Source: a virus | Virus record (IMG/VR): IMGVR_UViG_3300050123_000025 | Coordinates: 1-64,000 of that record | DNA: 64,000 bases | Reading direction: 5' to 3' (one strand) | Part shown: in pieces, positions 54,568 to 63,287 of the stretch | Layout of the letters: every line of letters begins with the position of its first letter | Numbering within the stretch: the first letter of the stretch is position 1 | The notes under the pieces: model-generated | Seen by the model: only the letters and a program-made list of their open reading frames with translations | Databases searched by the model: none | Told to the model about the DNA's origin: nothing | Position numbers and translations under genes: made by a program

Positions 54568-54733
54568 TTTCTCTCCTTTCTGATAAAGGCAAATCGCCAT
54601 TTCCGTTACAAACCGGGCAGTTAAACCGGGTGTACTCGTTCCATATAATCCCGCCACCTTTGCATTTCGGGCAGGTTTCAAAGTTTACTTCCATCTGCTC
54701 TATTTTCTCGATGTTGAAGTCGTTAGGGTTCAT
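54554..54733 (-). CDS. small DnaJ-zinc-finger-like protein
   Basis: 59 residues: CPKCKGGGIIW and CPVCNGNGDLP repeat the C-x2-C-x-G-x-G motif of DnaJ-type zinc fingers, here only two motifs. RBS GGGAGGTCTAGC. Probably a protein- or nucleic-acid-binding accessory factor. Confidence 0.6.
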   Translation of the reverse strand: MNPNDFNIEKIEQMEVNFETCPKCKGGGIIWNEYTRFNCPVCNGNGDLPLSERRENASL

Positions 54734-54754
54734 GCTAGACCTCCCTTTCTCTCA

Positions 54755-54798
54755 CTAAATATTAAAGCCAGTCCCTAAAACATTTATCAGGACTGGCT
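54755..54798 (-). terminator. terminator-like hairpin
   Basis: AGCCAGTCC / GGACTGGCT (9 bp) overlapping the stop of the membrane protein gene, then TTTAATATTT on the - strand. Confidence 0.6.
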
Positions 54799-54960
54799 CT
54801 TGAAAATCCGTTTGTCGATTAGGTAAAACAGACAACCACCAATTAGGTTGCTTACGCCGGCAATTAGCCAGACATTGAACCCCTGCAACCCCCACATAAT
54901 AGGGGCTAACACCAAGGTTGATAATTGCCAGCGAAATAGGTATGTTAAAAAGCGTTTCAT
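54787..54960 (-). CDS. small two-helix membrane protein
   Basis: 57 residues from an ATG that overlaps the upstream stop (ATGA). Two hydrophobic segments (LSTLVLAPIMWGLQGFNVW and LIAGVSNLIGGCLFYLI). Function unknown. Confidence 0.55.
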   Translation of the reverse strand: MKRFLTYLFRWQLSTLVLAPIMWGLQGFNVWLIAGVSNLIGGCLFYLIDKRIFKSQS

Positions 54961-55145
54961 TTGACTAATCCAATTCCCATAACCTGTCTTAAATTTTTGT
55001 CCCCATGATCCCATGTTCCCTTTGCTCTTTCACCGGCCTCTATGAGATCAGCGACTTCTCCAGCATAAGGTTCATCCGTATTCACAATTAGGTAGGTATG
55101 GCCTGTTATATCTTTTCCGTCAGTTCTTCTTAATTCGTATTTCAT
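54957..55145 (-). CDS. small hypothetical protein
   Basis: 62 residues, RBS GCGAGGGCAAGAA. Beta-alpha pattern (HTYLIVNTDEPYAGEVADLI), ending GIGLVK. Not recognised. Confidence 0.5.
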   Translation of the reverse strand: MKYELRRTDGKDITGHTYLIVNTDEPYAGEVADLIEAGERAKGTWDHGDKNLRQVMGIGLVK

Positions 55146-55163
55146 TTCTTGCCCTCGCTTTCT

Positions 55164-55769
55164 CTAAACCACTTTTATTTGCATATTTCTATAAAACATC
55201 GCATAAGATTCCACTATGTCCCAACGATTCAAATACTTGTCGTAAATACTTTGTTTTCCTACAGATAATTGGGTAATTTTTAAGGCGAAACCAGGAATAA
55301 TAAGTAATTTTTTAATATTTTCCTCGAAATCCAATATAAACATCATATAAATATCACAAGTGGAATTTTTCTTTTCTAGATTAAATGTATGAAAAGTGCT
55401 GTTTCCGGCGTAGGAGTAAGGTTTTGCAACCTTTACATCTATTTTTATTCCATCGTTAACTAAAAGATCGTATGGGTGCTTGGTGCTCATATGAATAACA
55501 CTGTATCCCTTGGAAGTTAAAAGTTCTTTTGCCACCACTTCAAATCCATTGCCAGTTTTTGTTGCACTTTCCTTTGTGGGTAAATTTAATTTATTCGCCC
55601 AATATCGAAAGCCGCCATGTTTGCCTATATGACAACCTAGTCCACATCCTGCAACTATTTTTATCTCATTGTTACTCGGCATCCTATCAATACATAAGGC
55701 AGACATAACATTTCTAATCTCGGCTTCTGTCATAGCATCATCCCATTTTTGTCCATGTGTGTATCCCAT
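55164..55769 (-). CDS. PD-(D/E)XK nuclease-like protein
   Basis: 201 residues. N-terminal part has RMPSNNEIK and IGKHGGFRYWANKLNLPTKE, a DNA-binding-like motif found beside phage nucleases. The core shows GNGFEVVAKELLTSKGY, PYDLLVNDGIKIDVKVAKPY (Asp, and Asp-x-Lys), as in Mrr-like and archaeal resolvase-like PD-(D/E)XK enzymes. Between SSB and small membrane genes. May be a phage endonuclease; the two methyltransferases nearby could protect the phage's own DNA. RBS GGAGGGTTAAGAA. Confidence 0.65.
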   Translation of the reverse strand: MGYTHGQKWDDAMTEAEIRNVMSALCIDRMPSNNEIKIVAGCGLGCHIGKHGGFRYWANKLNLPTKESATKTGNGFEVVAKELLTSKGYSVIHMSTKHPYDLLVNDGIKIDVKVAKPYSYAGNSTFHTFNLEKKNSTCDIYMMFILDFEENIKKLLIIPGFALKITQLSVGKQSIYDKYLNRWDIVESYAMFYRNMQIKVV

Positions 55770-55784
55770 TTCTTAACCCTCCAA

Positions 55785-56204
55785 TCAAAAAGGTATGATA
55801 TCTTCGTCCGGCAAATTCATGTCCTCCAGCTTGATCTCTTTTCCGATATCGTCCCATTGGTCAAGGGGCTTGTCGACTGGCTTGTCGCCGGACTTTTTGC
55901 TATCAAGGAACTGCACTGAATCGGCAACTACTTCCGTGATATATACCTTGCGCCCTTCGTTGTTTTCATAATCTCGTGTATTAATGCGTCCATCTACCGC
56001 TACTAAAGAACCCTTTCCAATATATTGAGCACAAGATTCAGCTGGCTTGCCCCATACGGTGCAGTTAATCCAATGGGTTTTCTCCTTATTGAAATTATCG
56101 TTTACCGCAAGGGTGAATGACGCTACGGACTTGCCTGATTGCGTATATTTTAACTCCACGTCCTTGCCTAAACGACCAGTTAAGACTACTCTGTTTATGC
56201 TCAT
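55785..56204 (-). CDS. ssb: single-stranded DNA-binding protein
   Basis: 139 residues. NRVVLTGRLGKDVELKYT, VASFTLAVNDNF, HWINCTVWGKPAE and GSLVAVDGRINTRDYEN are the OB fold of bacterial-type SSB. The acidic tail ends DEDIIPF, the partner-binding tip. It coats DNA during replication and recombination, matching the Sak4-like ATPase and primase-helicase. Confidence 0.92.
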   Translation of the reverse strand: MSINRVVLTGRLGKDVELKYTQSGKSVASFTLAVNDNFNKEKTHWINCTVWGKPAESCAQYIGKGSLVAVDGRINTRDYENNEGRKVYITEVVADSVQFLDSKKSGDKPVDKPLDQWDDIGKEIKLEDMNLPDEDIIPF

Positions 56205-56612
56205 CTATTTAGCCTCACTTTCTAATAATTCGGGGTTATCCCAACGATTGCCGATAACTCCACCGTCAATAAACCTATCAAAGTGCTTGTCAAGACGATG
56301 GATTTCATTCCTACGAAGGTTCTTAACATACCATGAACCTTGCTCATCATTCCAAAATACAAGTGTTAGCACTTTCCCGTTTCCTGCAAGAAAAATGTCT
56401 CCGTCAAACAAGTTCTTCTTGCCGGTGTACTGTCCTACGGTGGCAGGGTCAATGTCATAAACGCCTTGAAGAGTCATAACTTCGTTGCTCGCTTTAAAAA
56501 CCTTTGTCTTGGACTGCGCAATGGAAGCCATGCCGTTATCAAAGAACAATAGACTTCCCTTAATCCACTCGCCATTATCAAGGCTTTTGCCTCGGAATTT
56601 AGCCATACTCAT
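56205..56612 (-). CDS. YopX-family protein
   Basis: 135 residues from the ATG at 56612 (AAGGAA nine bases upstream). FRGKSLDNGEWIKGSLLFF, DIDPATVGQYTGKKNLFDGD and a beta-rich core match YopX, a small phage protein of unknown function. Overlaps the upstream gene by four bases. Confidence 0.75.
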   Translation of the reverse strand: MSMAKFRGKSLDNGEWIKGSLLFFDNGMASIAQSKTKVFKASNEVMTLQGVYDIDPATVGQYTGKKNLFDGDIFLAGNGKVLTLVFWNDEQGSWYVKNLRRNEIHRLDKHFDRFIDGGVIGNRWDNPELLESEAK

Positions 56613-56827
56613 GCACAACACTTCCTTTTCTTCTTCTTAACTTTGCTCTCCGGCCTGCTGGCACACTGCGCTACCACATCTGATTTTTGCACCCGATATT
56701 TGTTACCAGCGGAATCTTTGCAAAAATAAACCACCTGACGGGTCTGCGCATCAAGTGGCTCTATCACGGTTTGGATTATGTCTGCAACCAGGCAAATGCT
56801 GCCTCGCCGGAACATTATGGTTGTCAT
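56609..56827 (-). CDS. small hypothetical protein
   Basis: 72 residues from the ATG at 56827 (TAAGGAGGGATAGC). Beta-rich start and a very basic, Cys-containing tail (KVKKKKRKCCA). Not recognised. Confidence 0.55.
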   Translation of the reverse strand: MTTIMFRRGSICLVADIIQTVIEPLDAQTRQVVYFCKDSAGNKYRVQKSDVVAQCASRPESKVKKKKRKCCA

Positions 56828-56828
56828 G

Positions 56829-57929
56829 CTATCCCTCCTTAAATAATGATGGTTCAATACTTGCCATTCTTGGCCTAATAATGTCCTCACAATAATTAAG
56901 GCTTAATTCAATGCCTATACTGTCAACGCCCAATTGTTCAGCAACCCATAACGTGGTTCCGGATCCGGCAAACGGTTCTAATACTGTACACGGTATGGTT
57001 TCATCTATATCACATGAACAAGTTGGTTGCCATTTATCAGTTGTTCTTGTTGTCGGTGCCCATCCGGTGCTATCTGTTTTGGTTGGGCAATTATTAGGGG
57101 CGTGGGCGGGTTCGCGTTTATTGATGTGGCCGGTGAGTTCCGTTATTCTTTTCCAAGGGGATCCGCACTTCGGACAACAACCTTTCTCGCTTGTTCCTGC
57201 CTTAATGCATGTTTCCGGTATCTCTGGTGGGAAGGTTGCAAAATGTGCTTCACTAAATGGCTTTGTGGATATATTCCAGACGGTGCGTTTGTTTTTACCT
57301 TGCTCTCTACGGTCCTCGAGTGATTTAATATCAACTGGCTTTATCCCTCGATAATCTTTTATACAGGTTTGTTTTCCCCATCGTTCCCATTTTACTTCTT
57401 CTTTTATAGCCTCTGCATCGTAGTAATATCTCTCGCTTTTGGACAGCAGGAAAATATACTCATGCGCCTTTGTTGGCCTATCAGTAACGCTTTCCGGCAT
57501 TGGGTTTGGTTTGCTCCATATAATGTCCGAGCGAAGATACCAACCGTCTGCCTGTAGGGCAAAGGCTATGCGCCAAGGAATACCTACTAGGTTTTTAGGC
57601 TTAATGCAGTCGGTTCGGCATCTATCGCCAGGTGCGCGCCTTGGAGCTTTGGGATCAGAAAAATTATCTGTCTGCGCCTTACTTGCATAAGAATCTCCGA
57701 GGTTAAGCCATAGCGTTCCATCGTCCCGTAACACTCGTTTGACTTCCCTGAACACCTCGACCATCTTGGCAACATATTCCTCGGGTGTAGATTCCAACCC
57801 CATCTGACCATCTATTCCGTAATCGCGTAGTCCCCAATATGGTGGACTTGTTACGCAACAATGGACTGATTCATCCGGCAAGGTTTTAAGCATTTCCAAA
57901 CTATCGCCTTGATATAGTTGCCATGTCAC
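56829..57929 (-). CDS. DNA methyltransferase (beta class), zinc insert
   Basis: 366 residues, GTG start behind AAGGAGGTGATTAA. CCVTSPPYWGLRDYG is catalytic motif IV (TSPPYW) and LEPFAGSGTTLWVAEQ motif I, in the beta-class order. This type methylates the amino group of adenine or cytosine (N6A or N4C). An insert near 255-300 with CCPKCG and CSC probably binds zinc. No partner restriction gene of a standard type is adjacent, so it may protect phage DNA. Target unknown. Confidence 0.85.
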   Translation of the reverse strand: MTWQLYQGDSLEMLKTLPDESVHCCVTSPPYWGLRDYGIDGQMGLESTPEEYVAKMVEVFREVKRVLRDDGTLWLNLGDSYASKAQTDNFSDPKAPRRAPGDRCRTDCIKPKNLVGIPWRIAFALQADGWYLRSDIIWSKPNPMPESVTDRPTKAHEYIFLLSKSERYYYDAEAIKEEVKWERWGKQTCIKDYRGIKPVDIKSLEDRREQGKNKRTVWNISTKPFSEAHFATFPPEIPETCIKAGTSEKGCCPKCGSPWKRITELTGHINKREPAHAPNNCPTKTDSTGWAPTTRTTDKWQPTCSCDIDETIPCTVLEPFAGSGTTLWVAEQLGVDSIGIELSLNYCEDIIRPRMASIEPSLFKEG

Positions 57930-57967
57930 TTAATCACCTCCTTAAAATAATGTCTCTTATTCGATTT

Positions 57968-58759
57968 TTATTGGATTTGCGTTCCTTCCCAAAGGTTAGG
58001 CATAATGCTGTTTGTAACAGTCTGAATTGGAGCAGCGAGAGGATATAATATTTCATTGAACGACTTAATGTATTCTTTCTTTATTTCAAAACCATAAGAT
58101 TTTCGACCCAGCATCTCAGCGGCAATTAATGTGGTTCCGCTTCCAGCGACCGGGTCAATCACAACGTCCCCAACATCCGTAAATATTTCAATAAGATTTT
58201 TCAAAACATGGATTGATTTTTGTGTCGGATGAATTTTAGGGGTTATGTTGTCCCGTTCATATTCCATACAGTTAAAAACCATTTTGCCGTTATTATTAAA
58301 TTTAGGTAGTTTATCCCGATACAGCACTAATCCATATTCACAGTTACCAACAACCCGCATGTTCGCTTTTAAAACCTGTGCAGAATAATTTTTGCGAAAA
58401 ACAAGATTTATATAGTTAGGAAAACCGTATTTTTTACCTTGTTCTATAAGCAAAAACTGTTGTTCAAACTCGCAAAAAACCAACATGCATCCAGCTTGTC
58501 CTCTCTCTTTCGGCTCTTTTTTGAGCATTGTATTAACAAAGTGCATAAACTCGGGTATTTTGAAATCATTATCTGTGTCAAAAAAAGATGTTTTAGCCAA
58601 CTTACTTTCACCGTTTTTATTGTCACCATCCTTATACCATTTTGGGCTGGAAGCGAAAGCATTTGTTGAAAGATTATAAGGAATGTCCGCTATAATCAGT
58701 TGTGCTTTGGGAATACCGTATCTTTTATAATTTTGAAAGTGGTCATTGTATAAATTCAT
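57968..58759 (-). CDS. DNA methyltransferase (beta class), second
   Basis: 263 residues. IIADIPYNLST near residue 23 is motif IV (the first residues IADIPY), and VVIDPVAGSGTTLIAAEML near 200 is motif I. HPTQKS is typical of adenine-N6 enzymes of this class. RBS GGTGAGGCT. Two methyltransferases close together widen protection against host restriction. Specificity cannot be read from sequence. Confidence 0.82.
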   Translation of the reverse strand: MNLYNDHFQNYKRYGIPKAQLIIADIPYNLSTNAFASSPKWYKDGDNKNGESKLAKTSFFDTDNDFKIPEFMHFVNTMLKKEPKERGQAGCMLVFCEFEQQFLLIEQGKKYGFPNYINLVFRKNYSAQVLKANMRVVGNCEYGLVLYRDKLPKFNNNGKMVFNCMEYERDNITPKIHPTQKSIHVLKNLIEIFTDVGDVVIDPVAGSGTTLIAAEMLGRKSYGFEIKKEYIKSFNEILYPLAAPIQTVTNSIMPNLWEGTQIQ

Positions 58760-58809
58760 AGCCTCACCACCTTTTGCCCTTCTTTCTTGTCATAATTATC
58801 AATAGACAT
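58756..58809 (-). CDS. 17-residue coupling peptide
   Basis: MSIDNYDKKEGQKVVRL, RBS AGGAGGG close to the ATG, stop overlapping the methyltransferase ATG. Probably couples translation. Confidence 0.35.
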   Translation of the reverse strand: MSIDNYDKKEGQKVVRL

Positions 58810-58814
58810 CCCTC

Positions 58815-59366
58815 CTATCCCATACATACCATCGGTCGCAGTTTCTTCCTAGCTTCTCCATAAGCCAAGCTGACCGTCTTTTGTCTACACCCTACTCGCT
58901 CGGCTATTTCCATCTGCGTTAAATCCGGCTCATGGTAGTGCGTTTTAATAATTACCTTGTAAGCTTTACCCATTTTGATGTTGTCCAAGGCAGCCATAGC
59001 CTGCTCACCTAGCATCTTATAAACTACCTCATCGTCCATGGACTCGGCAGTACCGACAATGTCCTGCCAAAAGGTTACGCCCTCTTTATTTACAATGTCC
59101 TCTAGGTATGTTGGCTCTATCACTTGTTTACGGGGGATTAGTTCCCTTATTATCGTGCGGTACATCGTTTTAGTGGCGTAGGTGCCAAGGGTTGTACCCA
59201 GTTCAGGATTATAGCCTTGTACCGCCTTACAAAGTCCGATAAAACAAGCTGACAGAATATCGTCGGGGTCAAGATAGTCAAAGTGTTCGTGATATTTACT
59301 AAAGGCAAAGTAGGCGAGTCTGATGTTGTCCTCGACCATCTGTGACTGTTCGGGGGTTAGGGGCAT
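58815..59366 (-). CDS. RNA polymerase sigma factor (sigma-70 family)
   Basis: 183 residues. Region 2 is at about 10-78 (YLDPDDILSACFIGLCKAV, LGTYATKTMYRTII). Region 4 is the final 40 residues (LTQMEIAERVGCRQKTVSL). No region 1 or 3. Such compact phage sigma factors redirect host RNA polymerase to phage promoters. It overlaps the neighbouring gene and is in the replication operon, so would be made before late genes. It could control the late operon. Confidence 0.75.
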   Translation of the reverse strand: MPLTPEQSQMVEDNIRLAYFAFSKYHEHFDYLDPDDILSACFIGLCKAVQGYNPELGTTLGTYATKTMYRTIIRELIPRKQVIEPTYLEDIVNKEGVTFWQDIVGTAESMDDEVVYKMLGEQAMAALDNIKMGKAYKVIIKTHYHEPDLTQMEIAERVGCRQKTVSLAYGEARKKLRPMVCMG

Positions 59367-59602
59367 GAGAGCACCTTCTCGGATTCTTCTGCCGTGAAAA
59401 AAGAAACACTCTTGCCCTTGACTGGTTGCACCGTCATATACTTAAATCCCATTTCATTGCCCAATCTAGCCCATGCCCTATTGGCGTTTTCTCTTGGGGA
59501 CGATGGTTCGTGACCACCAAAAACCATATAAGGGACAGGTTTACTGGCTTCCATTAAGCCGTCTAATTGTTCCTTGTTTAACTCATATTCTTTACGCATC
59601 AT
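59357..59602 (-). CDS. hypothetical protein overlapping RusA
   Basis: 81 residues; ATG overlaps the RusA stop. PYMVFGGHEPSSPRENANRA ... FKYMTVQP and a C-terminal FFTAEE suggest a small phage protein of a widespread unknown family. Confidence 0.55.
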   Translation of the reverse strand: MMRKEYELNKEQLDGLMEASKPVPYMVFGGHEPSSPRENANRAWARLGNEMGFKYMTVQPVKGKSVSFFTAEESEKVLSCP

Positions 59603-60057
59603 TTCGCCTTCTTCCTTGTTTTCTTTGCTGGCCTCTCGCCTTTGAGACTGGTTATGACTTCTTGCCCGATAAGTTCAACTACTATTCTCGGTTCTTCCGA
59701 ATACCATTTATAAACCGTTCCGCTTACCACATGACTGTCATCGCCATAAGCCAAGTTATTGAGTGCGTCACAAACAACCTTGCCGATATTATCCCAATCG
59801 GGCTTTTTGGTTGGTCGAATATCTCCGCTTAACATCTTCGCTTTTTTAACTTGGCTGGCACTCTTGGGAATTGAGAAGAACGCTTGTATAAAGGCTTCTA
59901 TTTGACCTTCCAAGCGTTCTTCTTTGCAAGATGACGTATAACATTGTCTGATTAAATTCTCGTAGTCTACGGTGTTTTTAGGGGTGTATGTTCGTCCTGT
60001 TTTAGTGGTTCGGTGCCTTGCTTTGCCTTGCGGTTCGCCGGGGATTGTGAATCTCAT
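59599..60057 (-). CDS. rusA: RusA-type Holliday junction resolvase
   Basis: 152 residues. PGEPQGKARHR at the start and KPDWDNIGKVVCDALN-LAYGDDS-like block (about 85-110) with the acidic residues of RusA are present. Basic C-terminus. Cuts four-way junctions during recombination or replication; agrees with the recombination set at 2847-5292. Coupled to the radical-SAM gene by a 4-base overlap. Confidence 0.85.
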   Translation of the reverse strand: MRFTIPGEPQGKARHRTTKTGRTYTPKNTVDYENLIRQCYTSSCKEERLEGQIEAFIQAFFSIPKSASQVKKAKMLSGDIRPTKKPDWDNIGKVVCDALNNLAYGDDSHVVSGTVYKWYSEEPRIVVELIGQEVITSLKGERPAKKTRKKAK

Positions 60058-60767
60058 ATTTTTATCACCCCCGGATATTGTCTTATCTGCTCGGGATAAC
60101 CCACGTTATCTTTGACAAATACAGGAACATTGGCTTCCATACACTGACTAATTGCATTGTCTATCCATTCCGCATTAGGTTTAACTGCTCCGGGGCCGGT
60201 CTGCGCGCCGATAATGAGCCAGTTAATTTTATTTAGCGTTCTTTTGACTCCTTGATCATAATAATCCCAATAGTAACTATCAAAATTTATTGGTCCTAAC
60301 GCTGGCTCATAGCTCACAAACAGGGTTTTACAGTTCACTTTAAGTAATTCCGGTCTCCGCTCGTCTGCCTTCTCCTGATTCTCAACACTAGTTCCGCACC
60401 AGCAATTATCAGGGAAATCGAAGCCTTGCATACCTTTGGGATTCTTGGTGAGGAAAATGAAAGTATGCTGCGGGCATTGTTTTACCACGTCGAGTATTTC
60501 CTCAACTACATAATTCCGTGGCAAATATATCTCGCTAACTTTCCACTCCCAATCCCCAAACAAGTCTGATACGCTACCCACAAATATCCTGCTTGGTTTT
60601 TTGACCTTCAATGGTTGCTGTAATCTCTCGGGATGAAACGTAGGTTCAAACTTACCATCACCAAAACGCTTATCAATTCGTCTTGCATAACAAAAATCAC
60701 AGGCGTGTAGACAGCCCGTGACCGGATTCCATGTATAGTCGCACCATTCAATTTTACTTTTATTCAA
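60054..60767 (-). CDS. Gp37/Gp68-type radical-SAM-like protein
   Basis: 237 residues, TTG start behind GGAGGGAATAAA. IEWCDYTWNPVTGC and CLHACDFCYARR give a C-x3-C-x2-C Fe-S motif. IFVGSVSDLFGDW, TFIFLTKNPK and WLIIGAQTGPG match the DUF5131 phage family with a radical-SAM-like barrel. The reaction is unknown. Common in phage replication operons. Confidence 0.8.
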   Translation of the reverse strand: MNKSKIEWCDYTWNPVTGCLHACDFCYARRIDKRFGDGKFEPTFHPERLQQPLKVKKPSRIFVGSVSDLFGDWEWKVSEIYLPRNYVVEEILDVVKQCPQHTFIFLTKNPKGMQGFDFPDNCWCGTSVENQEKADERRPELLKVNCKTLFVSYEPALGPINFDSYYWDYYDQGVKRTLNKINWLIIGAQTGPGAVKPNAEWIDNAISQCMEANVPVFVKDNVGYPEQIRQYPGVIKI

Positions 60768-60898
60768 TTTATTCCCTCCTTCGCTCGCTTAAGAAAGTAT
60801 TCTTTCCACGACTCAACCGTTCCCTTATGGTCAGCGGCTATCCACTGGCAAGCCAATTCAAGGGCTTTTAGTAGCTCCATGTGTTCGGTGTTCATCAT
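60764..60898 (-). CDS. small helical protein
   Basis: 44 residues (MMNTEHMELLKALELACQWI...). Two ATGs overlap the upstream stop. It ends in the ribosome binding site of the radical-SAM gene. Not recognised. Confidence 0.5.
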   Translation of the reverse strand: MMNTEHMELLKALELACQWIAADHKGTVESWKEYFLKRAKEGIN

Positions 60899-61305
60899 TT
60901 GCCCTCCACCACCTTCACAAGTTCTGCCCACTCTCCGTTTGTAGTTAAATCTTCAACCCTGTTTTGCAACCTGTGCCATACCGTGCTAGGTGCGCCCGTG
61001 TACTCATAACCGCACTTCGCAAGGTACTTAACTCGTTCTTTCCAAGTCGGCAACTCGAAATAGCTCTTAACAAGACAGATATTTTCCATTCGCTGTAAAA
61101 TTCGCTTGTTCTCGCGGGTCGTGTAGATTGTTTTGTTGGTCGGCATCGGCTCCAGTTGGTGCTGGTGTTCCTTTTCGCGCTCGGTGACGTATCGGGCATT
61201 GAGTTTAGCTTCTACCTTGTCTAGCGTTTCCCAGATGTCGCTGCACCCTTCGGGGTAAGTGATTTTGCCATCGCAGTCGCATTGCATGATTAAACCATCG
61301 TTCAA
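60895..61305 (-). CDS. hypothetical protein
   Basis: 136 residues, TTG start with AAAGGAGATAACGATAA. CDCDGKITY near the start; a basic middle and helical end. Not recognised. Confidence 0.6.
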   Translation of the reverse strand: MNDGLIMQCDCDGKITYPEGCSDIWETLDKVEAKLNARYVTEREKEHQHQLEPMPTNKTIYTTRENKRILQRMENICLVKSYFELPTWKERVKYLAKCGYEYTGAPSTVWHRLQNRVEDLTTNGEWAELVKVVEGK

Positions 61306-61349
61306 TTATCGTTATCTCCTTTCCATCTCATATTTCCAGAACACGAAAA

Positions 61350-61389
61350 AACACGGCCAAGTTTTGATTAAAATTTCTTGGCCGTGTTT
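61350..61389 (-). terminator. strong terminator after the primase-helicase gene
   Basis: AACACGGCCAAG / CTTGGCCGTGTT (12 bp perfect stem) and TTTTTT on the - strand. The downstream genes would need read-through or another promoter; none was clear in the next 45 bases. Confidence 0.8.
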
Positions 61390-61441
61390 CTTATAGATTT
61401 TCTCTAATGCCATCCATGGGCTTATTGCTATCACATAACCC

Positions 61442-63268
61442 TTATTCTTCAATGCGTATCCTCCCTAATTCCTCCCAACTCTTATTGTTATCGGAAGTTG
61501 AAGTTTTGCCGATTGCTTTTACCCAACTATAAGCCCAGTTGGGATTACTGTCCTTGGCGATATAAAAACGTTTACTAGTTTCTTCAAAGGCCAGCATGAA
61601 AACTTTGTCTTGCTTGCCCATTAGCCGGTTCTTTTTAATATTAAGACTACTGACTATTCCTAGTCCTTTTGTATTTTCGTCCGCTTCAATTAATTTGAGT
61701 TCTTTTCGGTTAAACCGTTTTATTTCAAATACGTTATCTGTCCAATTAGTGATATTGGCACTACCGGCAACGTCTAGCTCTTTACTGCCCGCACTGGGTT
61801 TGCGGGGGTGGGCTACTATGTGTAGGTGAACATTGTACTTTTTGGCAAAGGCTTTGCACATTCCGATAAAATCAGCTTGTTTCCGGTAGAAGTCTGAATC
61901 GCTATGGGAGTTTAAAGCAAGACTCATAAGGTTATCTACCATAAATACCTTGCAGTCGTGACGCTGTACGGCATATTCAAATACTTCCAGTATCTTCTCT
62001 TGACCTACTGCTTCCTGCGTGTCATAGAGCCAGAATTTGCCGTTATACCAATCTCGAATATGAGGTAGCATTTTAAAATCTGTTTTGCTGACTGGATAAC
62101 CGTATTTATTGGTTTCTTGTTTGATGTACTCTGGACCTGCTGCTTGCAATTCAATCCAGTAGCGGAAAATCCTATCTGGTAGTTCACCTGAATAGGCACA
62201 CACTTTATATTTGTTTTCAATCGCATTAAGTAATACCTGGCCTAATAATGTGCTTTTCCCGGATGAATTAAAGCCTGTCCAGATTGACGTTTCGCCTAGT
62301 CTTAGTCCACCAGCGAATACCTCATCAACTTCCGCTATGCCTGTGGGGATTAATTCATCCTTAGCAAGATCGTACTCTGGAAGTTCTGCCATATTTTTAA
62401 GTCCGACAAGCGGTATCCCTCTGGCACTACTGATACAACTAGCTACCCCTTCTGCATGCTTGGAATATAAAACTTCATTAGCATCTTTATATTTTTCATG
62501 CTCAACAATTAAACATTTACCTATGCCTAATTTTTTAATTAATTCATTCCGGGCTTTAATTCCACCGACGTCGGTGTCAGTCCATATATAATACTGTTTA
62601 AATTGCTGTAGCCAGTCCCAGCATAAGTCAACGCATCCTAGAGACTCGCATCCGTTCGGCAGACTGACAGCATTAGTTATTCCCGCTTCGGCCAATGCAG
62701 CTGTATCAAATTCACCTTCGGTAATCACAAGTGGCATAGAAGGATCACAGTTGTCCATGTTCCAAAAGACTAGCTTGCCACCGGGTTCCATGCTAAATTG
62801 TTTCCATTTACCATCTTCGTTTTTAGCCCTAAACTTGACCGCCACTAGTTGTCCATTTTCATAGTAAGGAAAAACTATTTTACCTTCACTTTCACCTATA
62901 CGCAAATAATCGCAAGTCTCCTTTGATAACCTGCGAGTTTCAGTAAGATATTTTTCAATTTCCGAGGTAATGGGTTTGGCTTTAGTCAACGGCAGGACAT
63001 AGGTTTTTGGTTTGTCTTTTTTCCGGGGTTCATATTCTTTTTTATCAAGTCGTATTCCGAAGTGCTTACACAATTGTTCTAAATTTCCTTTTTCCTGGCA
63101 TTTACCTCTTCGGCAAAAATATAAACCTGTGCTGATGTTTAACTGAAATGTGTCCCTGTCTCCTGACTGACCTCCTTTACAGAATGGACAATAAGAGGGA
63201 ACTATCTCATCGTCCTTGATCTTAAACTGACCGGGAAAAGCCCGGTATGCAACTTCAATAGGGGTCAA
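61442..63268 (-). CDS. fused primase-helicase
   Basis: 608 residues, TTG start behind GAGAGGGTGAAGCCC. The N-terminal zinc part has CPFC ... FCRRGKC (about 27-55). A TOPRIM core follows (LVITEGEFDTAALAEAG about 178, then WTDTDVGGIKA). A DnaB-type helicase domain follows, with WTGFNSSGKSTLLGQ (Walker A, about 332) and VFMVDNLMSLAL (Walker B, about 438). Same architecture as T7 gp4 and Twinkle. Primes and unwinds the phage fork. Followed by a strong terminator. Confidence 0.9.
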   Translation of the reverse strand: MTPIEVAYRAFPGQFKIKDDEIVPSYCPFCKGGQSGDRDTFQLNISTGLYFCRRGKCQEKGNLEQLCKHFGIRLDKKEYEPRKKDKPKTYVLPLTKAKPITSEIEKYLTETRRLSKETCDYLRIGESEGKIVFPYYENGQLVAVKFRAKNEDGKWKQFSMEPGGKLVFWNMDNCDPSMPLVITEGEFDTAALAEAGITNAVSLPNGCESLGCVDLCWDWLQQFKQYYIWTDTDVGGIKARNELIKKLGIGKCLIVEHEKYKDANEVLYSKHAEGVASCISSARGIPLVGLKNMAELPEYDLAKDELIPTGIAEVDEVFAGGLRLGETSIWTGFNSSGKSTLLGQVLLNAIENKYKVCAYSGELPDRIFRYWIELQAAGPEYIKQETNKYGYPVSKTDFKMLPHIRDWYNGKFWLYDTQEAVGQEKILEVFEYAVQRHDCKVFMVDNLMSLALNSHSDSDFYRKQADFIGMCKAFAKKYNVHLHIVAHPRKPSAGSKELDVAGSANITNWTDNVFEIKRFNRKELKLIEADENTKGLGIVSSLNIKKNRLMGKQDKVFMLAFEETSKRFYIAKDSNPNWAYSWVKAIGKTSTSDNNKSWEELGRIRIEE

Positions 63269-63287
63269 AGGGCTTCACCCTCTCTCG

